Shown here piece after piece: positions 21,125 to 31,242 of a stretch of DNA of 64,000 nt. Every line of letters starts with the position of its first letter. Within the stretch, counting starts at the first letter, position 1. Source of the stretch: Clostridiales bacterium (GTDB lineage: Bacteria > Bacillota > Clostridia > Christensenellales > UBA1242); assembly GCA_015069385.1 (NCBI GenBank), contig SVIS01000005.1:1-64000 (forward strand), written 5' to 3'. The position numbers and the translations under genes were made by a program. The notes beneath the pieces are model-generated. The model was not told where the DNA came from and searched no databases. It was given only the letters and a program-made list of their open reading frames with translations.

Positions 21125-21508
21125 TTATTTAGTTATTGAGCTTTCATCTTCTACAACAATTGGTCCTTTATCCCAAAATATAGTAGAAACATTTTTTTCA
21201 CCATTTGGATAATTTATAACAAGAGTTGAAACGTTAGAAGTTTTAGTTTGTTTTAATCTCATAATCCACGAGTTAGAATAAACATCTGAAATTGTTTTTG
21301 CTTGTTTACAAGGGATACTAAATTTTGCAATTATTGAATTTGCAAGTAATACAATTTTTTCATCAAGTGGTGAAATATTTTTAGTATACCAATCCCTTTC
21401 TTCTGGATAATTGCTAAGTTCTGCCCAAGACTCTTTTTTGCAATGTTCTTGAATTTTTGTATCTCTCTCATTAATTAAGTTTAAAAAATCATTTACTCTA
21501 TTAGCCAT
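21125..21508 (-). CDS. Hypothetical protein (127 aa)
   Basis: RBS AGGAGAT before ATG; no family recognised. Confidence 0.6.
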   Translation of the reverse strand: MANRVNDFLNLINERDTKIQEHCKKESWAELSNYPEERDWYTKNISPLDEKIVLLANSIIAKFSIPCKQAKTISDVYSNSWIMRLKQTKTSNVSTLVINYPNGEKNVSTIFWDKGPIVVEDESSITK

Positions 21509-21607
21509 TAGTTATCTCCTATTTGATTATATTATATCAAATATAAAATAAAAATCAATACGTATTTATAAAATAAATTTTTCTATTTTTTATAGCGCAA
21601 ACGTAAA

Positions 21608-22285
21608 TTATTTTTTTAAAAAGTCAATTACCCTTTTGCATACTAAATCTTTAATTTCGGAAATAGATTTAATTCTGTCTCCATCAGTACATTCAATTGT
21701 TATAAATGATTGCATTTTTATAATTTCCAAGTATGTTTCCTCAGATTTACTTAAATAGTTTTCTGCCTGTTCGTGTTGGTCTGGCCTTTCTGCCCTGTCT
21801 GCTTTTAATAATTTACTAGCCCATATTGGCATATGCAAAAACAAACTCAAATCGGGCTTTGGCAAATTTAAAAGACCATATTCTAATTTATCAACAAAAT
21901 CTAAGAATTTTTTTCTTTCAGTTCCTTCATATTTTGCACCCTGATGCGCCATGTTTGATGCAACATATCTATCTAAAACAACATTATATCCCTCATTAAG
22001 ATATTCTATAATTTGCTTAATATTATATTTTCTATCCATAGCATATAATAACGATGCACAATAAGGATCAACATTAGTAGCGCCCTCATCAAATACTGGA
22101 TCCATATACCCTTCTTTACCCAAATAAGCACCAGCAATTATTTTTCCTGTAGGCGAATTGTAGTTTGGAAAAGCACACTTAATTGACATATATCCATTTT
22201 GATTTAAAAAGTCTACCAATGAATTGGCTTGCGTTTCTTTACCTGAACAATCGGTACCTTCAATAACAATTAACTTTCCTTTCAT
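21608..22285 (-). CDS. tmk: dTMP kinase-like (thymidylate kinase family)
   Basis: P-loop IVIEGTDCSGKETQANSL, VVLDRYVASNMAHQGAK motif. Confidence 0.85.
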   Translation of the reverse strand: MKGKLIVIEGTDCSGKETQANSLVDFLNQNGYMSIKCAFPNYNSPTGKIIAGAYLGKEGYMDPVFDEGATNVDPYCASLLYAMDRKYNIKQIIEYLNEGYNVVLDRYVASNMAHQGAKYEGTERKKFLDFVDKLEYGLLNLPKPDLSLFLHMPIWASKLLKADRAERPDQHEQAENYLSKSEETYLEIIKMQSFITIECTDGDRIKSISEIKDLVCKRVIDFLKK

Positions 22286-22369
22286 ATTTCCTCCATAATA
22301 ATCATAAACTTATTACAAAAGTTTACAATAATAAGTATACAATAATGGAGTAAAAAATGCCATCAATAT

Positions 22370-22717
22370 TTAAAATTTTAATTCTTTTAGACTCTCAATA
22401 GCATAATTCATAAGTTCATTTATAAATCTATTTTTTAATGAATACTTTATTATTTTACCATCTCTTCTAGCCTCAACAATTTCTTGATTTTTTAAATATT
22501 TTAATTGGTGACTAATTGTTGTTTGATTTATGTCTAAAACATTTGCTAAATCATTAACGCACAACTCATTTATGCTTAGCGCCGATATGATTTTGAGCCG
22601 AGTAGAATCGGAAAAGTTTTGAAAAAAACAAGCCATGTCATTCAATTTTTTATCAGACGGCATGTAGTTATTAATTTCATTTTCTTCTACAATATTTAAT
22701 AATATGTAATCACCCAT
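22370..22717 (-). CDS. ArsR-family HTH transcriptional regulator
   Basis: Winged helix: DSTRLKIISALSINELCVNDLANVLDINQTTISHQLKYLKNQEIVEARRDGKIIKYSL; start MGDYILL has RBS AGGAGGG. Confidence 0.85.
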   Translation of the reverse strand: MGDYILLNIVEENEINNYMPSDKKLNDMACFFQNFSDSTRLKIISALSINELCVNDLANVLDINQTTISHQLKYLKNQEIVEARRDGKIIKYSLKNRFINELMNYAIESLKELKF

Positions 22718-22884
22718 TATTTCCCTCCTGTAACATTTTTTTATTGTTTTACATATATAAAGCAAGAAGCAACTATAAAACAATTTTTATATAATACATT
22801 TTATCATTATTTCTTTAATTATAAATGCTGGAATTTGGTGATATATTGTTGAATTTATTGTTTTAAAGTCGAAAGGAGGGAACT

Positions 22885-23061
22885 ATGAATAACAACACCG
22901 AAATACTATTATTTATAATATTTTTAGGACTATTTGCAAATGCAAACAATTTAGACTTAGCCAATAATACATCAATTTTACTGCTTTTAACTTTGATTTT
23001 GCTTGGTGGAAGTTGGAATAATAGTTGTAACTGTGGTTGTGGTTGCGGCTGCAATAACTAA
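22885..23061 (+). CDS. Small (58 aa) membrane protein with Cys-rich C-terminus
   Basis: RBS AAAGGAGGG; MNNNTEILLFIIFLGLFANANNLDLANNTSILLLLTLILLGGSWNNSCNCGCGCGCNN; below the ORF-track length cutoff. Confidence 0.7.
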   Translation: MNNNTEILLFIIFLGLFANANNLDLANNTSILLLLTLILLGGSWNNSCNCGCGCGCNN

Positions 23062-23067
23062 AGATAA

Positions 23068-23083
23068 TGTTTCACGTGAAACA
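23068..23083. promoter_or_regulatory. parS site
   Basis: Perfect palindrome TGTTTCACGTGAAACA. Confidence 0.95.
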
Positions 23084-23123
23084 TTTATTAAAAAAAGATG
23101 GCTTATACCATCTTTTTTATAAC

Positions 23124-24053
23124 TTATTTTCTTTTATTAAATTCACTTAGTTCTTTTAATGTAAGTTTTTTTGTTTTAAGTAAATTCATCATTTCAGCTA
23201 TACGATCTAAATCATCTGTAGAATAATAATCTATATATATTCTACCCTTATGATCATTACCAATAACAGAAACTTTTGTAGCAAATGTTCTTTGCATTTC
23301 ATTAACAAGCTCTTTTAACTCTATACTTTGTTGAGGAGCAATTCTTTCAACCTCTTTTTTAGGTTTTAATAAGTTCTTAACAGCCTTTTCGAGGTCACGC
23401 ACAGTCATTTTATTATCAGAAGCCGCCATGGCAAGCTTAATTTGCATATCATAATTTTGAACAGGAACCAAGCAACGAGCATGCCCAGCAGACAATTTAT
23501 TATTTTCCACCAAGGCAATAACTTCAGGACAAAGCGATAATAGCCTTATTGTATTAGCAATATTTGGCCTACTAACACCTATACGCTCACTAACAGCCTC
23601 TTGCGTCATTTTATATTCTTCCATCAACTGTTTAATTGCCCTAGCAGACTCTATAGGATTTAAGTCTTCACGTTGCAAATTTTCTATAATAGAAATCTCT
23701 TTAATTTGTTTCTCGGAATAATTCTTAATAACACATGGAATTTTAGTTAAGCCAGCAAGTTTTGAGGCCCTATAACGCCTTTCACCCGCAATAATTAAAA
23801 ATGTACCATCTTTTTGATCATTTACAACTAATGGCTGAATAACACCATGAATTTTTATTGAGGCAGCCAATTCCGCCAAAGCCACCTCATCAAAGTTTTT
23901 ACGTGGCTGATTAGGATTAGCAACCAACTTATCAATTTCAATTTCGCTAGCGCCAGCCATATCTGCCGATTTTTTAACTGTATCATCATAATCATCATAG
24001 GCAGAAAGCAAAGCCCCCAACCCTTTTCCTAAACCTGTTTTTTTAACAACCAT
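23124..24053 (-). CDS. parB: ParB/Spo0J chromosome partitioning protein
   Basis: GLGKGLGALL N-terminus; NPNQPRKNFDE, IAGERRYRASKLAG, NLQREDLNPIE motifs. Confidence 0.95.
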   Translation of the reverse strand: MVVKKTGLGKGLGALLSAYDDYDDTVKKSADMAGASEIEIDKLVANPNQPRKNFDEVALAELAASIKIHGVIQPLVVNDQKDGTFLIIAGERRYRASKLAGLTKIPCVIKNYSEKQIKEISIIENLQREDLNPIESARAIKQLMEEYKMTQEAVSERIGVSRPNIANTIRLLSLCPEVIALVENNKLSAGHARCLVPVQNYDMQIKLAMAASDNKMTVRDLEKAVKNLLKPKKEVERIAPQQSIELKELVNEMQRTFATKVSVIGNDHKGRIYIDYYSTDDLDRIAEMMNLLKTKKLTLKELSEFNKRK

Positions 24054-24054
24054 A

Positions 24055-24864
24055 TTATTTTTTTCCTTTTAATGAACGTTTTCCGGGTTTTTTATACTCT
24101 ATCCCGCTCCTGTCTAAAAATTCATACGCAAGAGACAAATATGCCTCAGCACCTTTAGATTTTATATCATATGTAGCAATAGATTCGCCATGACTTGGTG
24201 CCTCTGCAAGCCTAATATTTCTTGGAATATATGTTTCAAAAACTTTATTGCCAAAAAATCTTTTAACCTCTTCACTAACCTGTGCAACCAAATTAGATCT
24301 ATTATCTTTCATTGTCATAACAACACCATCAATCTGTAATGAAGGATTTAAATGGTGTATTATTAATCTAATTGTATTCATTAACTGAGTCAACCCCTCC
24401 AGTGCAAAAAACTCACACTGAATTGGAATAATAACAGAATTTGCCGCAGTTAACGAATTAACCGTCAAAAGCCCAAGAGATGGCGGACAGTCAATCATCA
24501 CAAAGTCATATTTTTCAATAACCCTATTCAAAATATTTTTTACGACCGACTCTCTAGATTGCATCTGCACCAGTTCAATTTCTGCACCAGCAAGATCAAC
24601 AGTTGCAGGAATTATATCTAAATTTTCAATATTTGAATGCAGAATTACATCTTCAACATAACACTCTTTACTTATAACATTATAAATAGTTTTAGTTTCT
24701 TTTGTTTTTTCAACACCAACCCCGCTAGAAGCATTTCCCTGTGGGTCCATATCTAAAATTAACACCCTTTGCCCCAACAAAGCCAAAAACGCAGCCAAAT
24801 TTACACAAGTTGTGGTTTTTCCAACCCCACCTTTCTGATTGGCAAATGCAACAATTTTACCCAA
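24055..24864 (-). CDS. parA: ParA/Soj ATPase
   Basis: KGGVGKTTTCVNLAAFLA, DMDPQGNASSG; TTG start with AAAGGAG RBS preferred over the longer ORF to 24915. Confidence 0.9.
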   Translation of the reverse strand: MGKIVAFANQKGGVGKTTTCVNLAAFLALLGQRVLILDMDPQGNASSGVGVEKTKETKTIYNVISKECYVEDVILHSNIENLDIIPATVDLAGAEIELVQMQSRESVVKNILNRVIEKYDFVMIDCPPSLGLLTVNSLTAANSVIIPIQCEFFALEGLTQLMNTIRLIIHHLNPSLQIDGVVMTMKDNRSNLVAQVSEEVKRFFGNKVFETYIPRNIRLAEAPSHGESIATYDIKSKGAEAYLSLAYEFLDRSGIEYKKPGKRSLKGKK

Positions 24865-24942
24865 AGCATTATCTCCTTTTTTTAGAAAGTATATCACATG
24901 TTTTATGTTTTGCAAACAACAATTTCAAAAAAAACCAAAAAA

Positions 24943-24958
24943 TGTTTCACGTGAAACA
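24943..24958. promoter_or_regulatory. parS site
   Basis: Perfect palindrome TGTTTCACGTGAAACA. Confidence 0.95.
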
Positions 24959-25012
24959 TTTTTGTTTTGTTTATTGAAAATCTGTTTACTTTTTGCTCGG
25001 TTTATTCTATAA

Positions 25013-27268
25013 TTGTTTCAAATGATAATTAACGGAACTATTGAAGAAATTATTTTTAGGAATGATGACAACGGATACACTGTTGCCGTTTTATCACACA
25101 AAGATAATGGATTTGATGAATATACGACAATTGTTGGCATTCTGCCAGATGCAAGGGTGGGCCAATGCCTTAAGTTAGAAGGAAAAATAATAAATTCTAA
25201 ATATGGCAAACAATTTAGTTTCACTAATGCAGAAATAGTGTACCCTAGTAGCATCTCAGGCATAAAAAAATATCTATCAAGCGGTTTAATTAAGGGCATT
25301 GGCCCAGTTACTGCAGGTTTGATTGTTGACGAGTTTAAAAATGATACATTAACCATAATAGAATATTCACCCGACAAACTGGCAAAAATTAAAGGAATAA
25401 GCAAAAATAAAGCATTGCAAATATCTCAAGCATACAATGATATAAAAAAAATGCAAAATAGTGTAATGTTTTTACAAGAATATAACATATCAACCAATAT
25501 GGCCATTAAAATTTTTAATACTTATGGCGATAAAACAATTGAATATGTTAAAACAAATCCATATAAATTAGTTGAAGATATAAAAGGAATTGGCTTTTTA
25601 ACTGCAGACACTATCGCTAAAAATATGGGAATTGCATCTAACTCCATGTTTAGAATTAGAGCGGGTATCGTGCACTGTTTGGAAGAAAATTGCGAAAAAA
25701 ACGGAAATACCTTTTTATATAAGGATATGTTATTAAAAGATTCTGCAATGCTATTAGGCTTAAACCTTGAAGCCAATCAAGAAAAAATTGAAGAAGCGCT
25801 CGTCAATATGGGTTTTGACAAGTTAATTTCTATGTTTAGAAACAAACAAGGCAGAGAAATTGTAATGCTTACACAATATTATTTTGTGGAAAGCGCCATA
25901 GCACAAAAACTCGCAAAATTAAATTTAACAGCAAAGACAACAAACAAAGATTTCTCCAAGCCCATAAATATATTTGAGCAATTAAATAAAATATGCTTTG
26001 ATGAGCAACAAAAAAGCGCAATAGAGAACTCATTGAAAGCAGGTGTAAGCGTAATTACCGGTGGACCAGGAACCGGCAAAACAACAATAGTTAAATGTAT
26101 TTTAAATATTTTGGAGCAAGAAGGCGAAAAAGTAATTTTGCTAGCACCAACCGGAAGAGCAAGTAAAAGATTATCAGAAAGCACAGGGCGCACAGCAAAA
26201 ACAATTCACAGAGGTCTTGAAATAAACTTTAAAGATGAAAAATCTACTTTCGTGCATAACGAACGAAATCCGCTTGAGGCAAATGCAGTTATTGTTGATG
26301 AGGTTTCCATGGTAGATGCCCACCTTATGAATTCTCTTTTAAAAGCATTAGCAAGTGACTGCAAACTTATTCTAGTAGGCGACAAAGACCAACTGCCAAG
26401 TGTTGGAGCCGGAAATGTTTTAAGCGATATACTTGCAAGCAAGATTATTCAAGTATCCTATTTGACCAAAATTTTCAGACAAGATGAAAAAAGTTTAATT
26501 GTTTCCAACGCACATTTAATTAATAATGGTGAAATGCCAATTATAGACAACACCTCTAATGATTTCTTTTTCGAATCACAACAAGAACCCATAGATATTA
26601 AGAATTCAATCATAGGCTTAATTACTAAGCGCCTACCAACTTTTACTAAATTAGAGCCATCAAAAATTCAAGTTTTAGCCCCGCTAAAAGCAGGCGCTAG
26701 CGGTGTTGAAAGTTTAAACAATAGTTTACAAGAAATAATAAACCCACTAAGTCCGGGACGTAGAGAAATTCATATTGGCAAAACAATTCTTAGAGAAGGC
26801 GACAAAGTAATGCAAACAAGCAATAATTATGATTTAACATGGACACGCAAAATTGGCCTTTTAACTGAAGAGGGAAGTGGAGTTTTTAATGGAGATATCG
26901 GCTATGTAGACAGAATATTTCCCGGTTCAGATGAAATTATTGTTTTATTTGAAGATGGCAGAGTATGCACATACCAAAAACCTGATGCTGAAGATCTTAC
27001 ACTTGCATACGCAATTACAATTCATAAAAGCCAAGGTAGTGAATTTGATGTTGTAGTTATCCCAATCATTGCCGGACCAAGCATTATTTTAACTAGGAAT
27101 CTTATTTATACAGCAATAACAAGAGCAAAAAAACTTGTAGTTCTTGTTGGTAGCAAAAAAAATTTGGCACGAATGGTAACTAACAAATATACCGCCGAGC
27201 GGCTTACAATGTTAAAAGATTTCTTAATAGAATCTAACGAAAAACTTAAACTACTTTACGATAATTAA
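25013..27268 (+). CDS. recD2: RecD2-type ATP-dependent DNA helicase
   Basis: HhH N-terminal region, GGPGTGKTTIVKCI, VDEVSMVDAHLM, YAITIHKSQGSEFDVVVIP. Confidence 0.93.
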   Translation: MFQMIINGTIEEIIFRNDDNGYTVAVLSHKDNGFDEYTTIVGILPDARVGQCLKLEGKIINSKYGKQFSFTNAEIVYPSSISGIKKYLSSGLIKGIGPVTAGLIVDEFKNDTLTIIEYSPDKLAKIKGISKNKALQISQAYNDIKKMQNSVMFLQEYNISTNMAIKIFNTYGDKTIEYVKTNPYKLVEDIKGIGFLTADTIAKNMGIASNSMFRIRAGIVHCLEENCEKNGNTFLYKDMLLKDSAMLLGLNLEANQEKIEEALVNMGFDKLISMFRNKQGREIVMLTQYYFVESAIAQKLAKLNLTAKTTNKDFSKPINIFEQLNKICFDEQQKSAIENSLKAGVSVITGGPGTGKTTIVKCILNILEQEGEKVILLAPTGRASKRLSESTGRTAKTIHRGLEINFKDEKSTFVHNERNPLEANAVIVDEVSMVDAHLMNSLLKALASDCKLILVGDKDQLPSVGAGNVLSDILASKIIQVSYLTKIFRQDEKSLIVSNAHLINNGEMPIIDNTSNDFFFESQQEPIDIKNSIIGLITKRLPTFTKLEPSKIQVLAPLKAGASGVESLNNSLQEIINPLSPGRREIHIGKTILREGDKVMQTSNNYDLTWTRKIGLLTEEGSGVFNGDIGYVDRIFPGSDEIIVLFEDGRVCTYQKPDAEDLTLAYAITIHKSQGSEFDVVVIPIIAGPSIILTRNLIYTAITRAKKLVVLVGSKKNLARMVTNKYTAERLTMLKDFLIESNEKLKLLYDN

Positions 27269-27269
27269 A

Positions 27270-27303
27270 AAAGAACATATTGTTAAAATATGTTCTTTTT
27301 TAT
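27270..27303. terminator. Bidirectional terminator between recD2 and nrnA
   Basis: AAAAAAGAACATATTGTTAAAATATGTTCTTTTTT. Confidence 0.75.
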
Positions 27304-27308
27304 AATAA

Positions 27309-28346
27309 TTATTCTTTATTTGTAGTTTCAGCATCACCATCACCACTAAATAATATTTCAACAATACTTTCAGGTGAATGATTTTTTAATTCTTCTTTAC
27401 ATGCCGCAATTAATGAATCAAACAACGAACCATACGTTCCAGCATATTGAAATGCCGCCACATGCTCATGACCGCCACCGCCCATTTTGGTTGCTATATC
27501 GGCTACGTTAATTGTATTTTTGCCTCTTAAACTAACATAATATGAATCATCTTCTTGTTTAATTGCCAAAATTGCAATATCAACACCTTTAATTTCTATA
27601 CCATGATTCACAATACCTACGGTATCATCAAAGGTTGCCTCACAACTAGCCAAATCGCCTTTTGTAAGTTTCATATAAGCAATTCGATCATCTTGATAAA
27701 ATTTAAGCGAATCTAATGCTTTTTTTAGCAAAAATGCTTTATTTTTTGTGTTATTCTTAAAAAAATGTTCATTTAAGGCATCTAAATTAATTTTACGCTC
27801 TAACATCTCGGCAATAATCTTGTGTGTTCTTGTAGTAATTGCTCCTTGAGTTAAATTGTTAGTATCGGTAATAATTCCAGAATAAATTAAACTACAAACA
27901 TCATCGTTCATAATAAAATTTTTAAATTTAAACAAAAGATATAATGCTTCGCAAGTTGAAGATGTTTTTAAAACCAAATTATTATCAGCAAATTCATCAT
28001 TAGTAATATGATGGTCAATATTTACACGCATAGCGCAAGAATTAAACATTTCTTCATATTTTCCAAGTCTATTTGAATTTGCACAATCAAGCGCAATGCC
28101 GAGTTCATAATTATTACAGCGCTGAAAGTTATGCACAGCACCTTTAATAATTACATTATTTACTTCACCGATTTCATCATAATCAAAGAATAAATCAACA
28201 ATTTTATCATCACCATAATTGGCTTTAATTATTTTTTTAAGTGCCACTGCCGAGGCAAGCGCATCAGCATCGGGTGCCATATGCGAAAAAATGGCAATAT
28301 TTGTACTGTTTTTAATACTTTCTAGGCACTTTATAAGTGACCTCAT
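27309..28346 (-). CDS. nrnA: DHH/DHHA1 phosphoesterase (NrnA-like oligoribonuclease/pAp phosphatase)
   Basis: HMAPDADALASAVAL, NIDHHITNDEFAD, GGGGHEHVAAFQ; start MRSLIKC with AAAGGAG RBS. Confidence 0.9.
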   Translation of the reverse strand: MRSLIKCLESIKNSTNIAIFSHMAPDADALASAVALKKIIKANYGDDKIVDLFFDYDEIGEVNNVIIKGAVHNFQRCNNYELGIALDCANSNRLGKYEEMFNSCAMRVNIDHHITNDEFADNNLVLKTSSTCEALYLLFKFKNFIMNDDVCSLIYSGIITDTNNLTQGAITTRTHKIIAEMLERKINLDALNEHFFKNNTKNKAFLLKKALDSLKFYQDDRIAYMKLTKGDLASCEATFDDTVGIVNHGIEIKGVDIAILAIKQEDDSYYVSLRGKNTINVADIATKMGGGGHEHVAAFQYAGTYGSLFDSLIAACKEELKNHSPESIVEILFSGDGDAETTNKE

Positions 28347-28569
28347 AAATTTCTCCTTTTTTATAAAAACCAAGACATTTTATCACATATACCACAATAT
28401 GTCAAATAATGCAAAAATGCCAACCATGTCACAATATTTTAACGCTTAATATTAATTGCAACAAACATTATTTTCACTTTTGTTTTATAAAAATATAAAA
28501 AAATTGTTTTAAAAAGTTTGATTACTAATAAAAAAATGATACAATATAAGCATATTAGGAGGTAAAAAT

Positions 28570-29559
28570 ATGAAAAAATTTATTACATGCTTCTTGGCTA
28601 TTTGCTTAATTGTTCCTTTCGCATTCTTGCTTTCCGGATGCGGAGAACAACCACCACAAAACTCTGTTACACTTTCTGTTAATCCAGAGTTAACATTTGT
28701 TTTAGATGGTAACGATAATGTGCTTAGTATATCTTATGGCAACTCAGATGCCGGCACCATTTTTGCAAACGTAAATTTTGTAGGCATGAATGTTGATGAT
28801 GCCATTCAAAAATTCTTAGAACAAAGCGCAATTAGTGGTCACGTTTATTTATCTGGTGATGTAGTAACTGTTGAAGTAAACGGCATAAACGAAGAAAAAA
28901 TTACCGCTCTTCAAAATTTAGCAAAAACCCAAGTTGAAGAAGTTTTTAACAACCTTGGCGTAACTGTAGAAGTTAACATTGCTGAACTTACTGAAACTGC
29001 TAGAAAACAAGCCCTTATTGCAACCGCTGGCCTTTTAGCCCCAGAAAAAACTGAAACCGAACTTAACGAAATGACTAATGAACAACTTCTAAAACTTATT
29101 AACGATAAACAAAAAGAATACGAAGGCCTTGTTTATTCTCAAATCGCTGAAATTCAAGATGAATTTTCAACCGCACAAAACGCAGCACTTCAAGCAATTC
29201 AACAAGCAAAAGCACAAGTTGAAAGTTTAGAACAACAAATAAATGAAATGCTTGAACAATATGGCGATTTAATTCCAGATGCAATAAGAACACAAATTGA
29301 AACAACTCGTCAAACTATTGAAACTCAACAAAGACAAATTGAAGAACAAGTAAACTCTCTTTTAGAAGTTTTCAAACAAACCATTAACAATGCAAAAGCA
29401 CAAGCTGAAGCAGCAAAAGCACAACTTGTTCAACAATTTAATGCACAGGTTGAAGCAACAAAAGTTGATTTTATTGCCCATTTAGACGCTGCTCTTGCAA
29501 ACGAAACATTAACTCAAGCACAATACGACTATTGGAAAGCATTAGTTGAAAACAACTAA
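28570..29559 (+). CDS. Lipoprotein with RsgI-like extracytoplasmic domain and Gln-rich coiled coil
   Basis: Lipobox FLLSGC; SVTLSVNPELTFVLDGNDNVLSI...GMNVDDAIQKFL resembles RsgI middle domain; long coiled coil. Confidence 0.65.
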   Translation: MKKFITCFLAICLIVPFAFLLSGCGEQPPQNSVTLSVNPELTFVLDGNDNVLSISYGNSDAGTIFANVNFVGMNVDDAIQKFLEQSAISGHVYLSGDVVTVEVNGINEEKITALQNLAKTQVEEVFNNLGVTVEVNIAELTETARKQALIATAGLLAPEKTETELNEMTNEQLLKLINDKQKEYEGLVYSQIAEIQDEFSTAQNAALQAIQQAKAQVESLEQQINEMLEQYGDLIPDAIRTQIETTRQTIETQQRQIEEQVNSLLEVFKQTINNAKAQAEAAKAQLVQQFNAQVEATKVDFIAHLDAALANETLTQAQYDYWKALVENN

Positions 29560-29628
29560 ATACAACTTAATATTTAATTAAATTGCAAATTTTTTGCTTA
29601 TTAATAACCAATAAATTTGGTAATATAA

Positions 29629-29658
29629 AAGAATGGTTTAGTAACCATTCTTTTTATT
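29629..29658. terminator. Terminator
   Basis: AAAGAATGGTTTAGTAACCATTCTTTTT. Confidence 0.7.
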
Positions 29659-30397
29659 TTAAATATTTTTTAGAGTTGCAAAAATAACTTTCATCTAAAT
29701 CGGAATTTAAATATATCTTATTTTGTTTTAAAGAATAATAATCTTCTTCGCCTATTATAACATTTTCTACCAACACAATAGATAACGCATTAATTATTTT
29801 TCCTAAAGCCTCAAATGTTTCAATATCTCCTACCGAAGGCGCAGAACTATGGTGCGGGTGAGTATGAGCAAATATACAAAAATTAGTTTTATGTTGCAAT
29901 AAATAATCTGTAACATCGTTTATGTTTAAACTTATTAAAGCGTGACTTACTCCTTTAAAAATCTTATATTGTTTAACAGTATAATTTTTGTTTAATATTA
30001 ATACAACAAATTGTTCGTTATCAGATGGTGGTATAATTGTTTTTAAATAAAACAATAAATTTTTTAATGTTCCCACATACGGCTTTTTACCAAAAATTGC
30101 CTTGTTATACATATACGCAGTTGCCGCCATAAATCTTAAAAATCGTGCAGTTTGTTCACCTACACCATTAACATTCATTAAAGCCGAAAGGTTAGCATTA
30201 AATATTTCATCTATACTACCAAATTCTTTTAAAAGAGAATGAGCAATAGGGTTAGTATCGGCTCTTGGAATTACAAAAGTTAAAAGATATTCTAAAAAAT
30301 GTAATTCATCTAAATTAAAAATGCCTAATTTATCAATATTTTTTCTTAATCTTTCTCTATGCCCCGAATGCATATTCTTTTCTTCATTTATTTTCAT
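29654..30397 (-). CDS. radC: RadC-family JAB-domain protein
   Basis: HhH region (LMNVNGVGEQTARFL) and JAB-like HTHPHHSSAPSVGDIETFEAL motif. Confidence 0.85.
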   Translation of the reverse strand: MKINEEKNMHSGHRERLRKNIDKLGIFNLDELHFLEYLLTFVIPRADTNPIAHSLLKEFGSIDEIFNANLSALMNVNGVGEQTARFLRFMAATAYMYNKAIFGKKPYVGTLKNLLFYLKTIIPPSDNEQFVVLILNKNYTVKQYKIFKGVSHALISLNINDVTDYLLQHKTNFCIFAHTHPHHSSAPSVGDIETFEALGKIINALSIVLVENVIIGEEDYYSLKQNKIYLNSDLDESYFCNSKKYLK

Positions 30398-30462
30398 ACA
30401 TATAATTTTAACATATATTGCTTTTTACGCAAAAATGTTTGTCGAAATTTGTCATAAAAATA

Positions 30463-31158
30463 TTACTTTTTTATTTTCTTTAATAATTCTTTTTGCTCAC
30501 CTAAAATTCTAAAAGACTCTATTGCTTTTTGAATAGCCTTATTATGTGTAAATAAATCAATATCTGTCGTTTGTAAAAAATTATATGTTTTAGTAAAATT
30601 TTTAATTAAACAATACGAAATTAACCACGCATTTGCCATTTTTACATAATAAAAGTCCAATTTGACATTTTTTATAATTTCTAAAATTTGTTCCAAATAT
30701 TCTTCATTAATATAATAATTTAAAAGCATCACTAAAGCGAATCTAACTTCAAATTCCTTTCCACTTTGCAAAAAATATAAAATAATTTGAAATATTTCTT
30801 TTAAATATTTTTTGGTTATTTTTAAACTACTACAAAAATTATCACAAACAGCCCAATTACTTATACTGGGAACAAAATTAAAAATATATTTTTTTAAAGC
30901 ACTAAAATCAAGTTTTTTATTAAGCCCAATTAAAATACTTTTTAATAAATACTGTTCTAAATAATCTTGAGATATATTTAGAATTAAATAATCTAAATCA
31001 TATTGCAAACTTAATTGTTTGGCATATTTTTTTAACAATGGCAGCCTAACCCCAATAGAAGGTAAAGCATTGTCGTTTACAATTTTATCATTAAATTCTT
31101 TGTACTTTATATCTTGCATACTTTGCATTTTTTTTATAATGTCAGAATTAATATCCAT
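30463..31158 (-). CDS. AlkD-like DNA alkylation repair (HEAT-like) protein
   Basis: GVRLPLLKKYAKQL, SISNWAVCDNFCSSLK, EVRFALVMLLNYYI typical of AlkD-like proteins. Confidence 0.75.
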   Translation of the reverse strand: MDINSDIIKKMQSMQDIKYKEFNDKIVNDNALPSIGVRLPLLKKYAKQLSLQYDLDYLILNISQDYLEQYLLKSILIGLNKKLDFSALKKYIFNFVPSISNWAVCDNFCSSLKITKKYLKEIFQIILYFLQSGKEFEVRFALVMLLNYYINEEYLEQILEIIKNVKLDFYYVKMANAWLISYCLIKNFTKTYNFLQTTDIDLFTHNKAIQKAIESFRILGEQKELLKKIKK

Positions 31159-31242
31159 AAAAATACCTCTTTAAATATTTTAACATAACTTGATTAAATT
31201 TAAAAAATAATGTAAACTTTTATAGAAAAAATAGAGGTCAAA

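Noticed and set aside
22863-23054. 63-aa minus-strand ORF MQPQPQPQLQLL...
   Set aside because: Antisense of the Cys-rich small protein at 22885..23061, which has a strong RBS.
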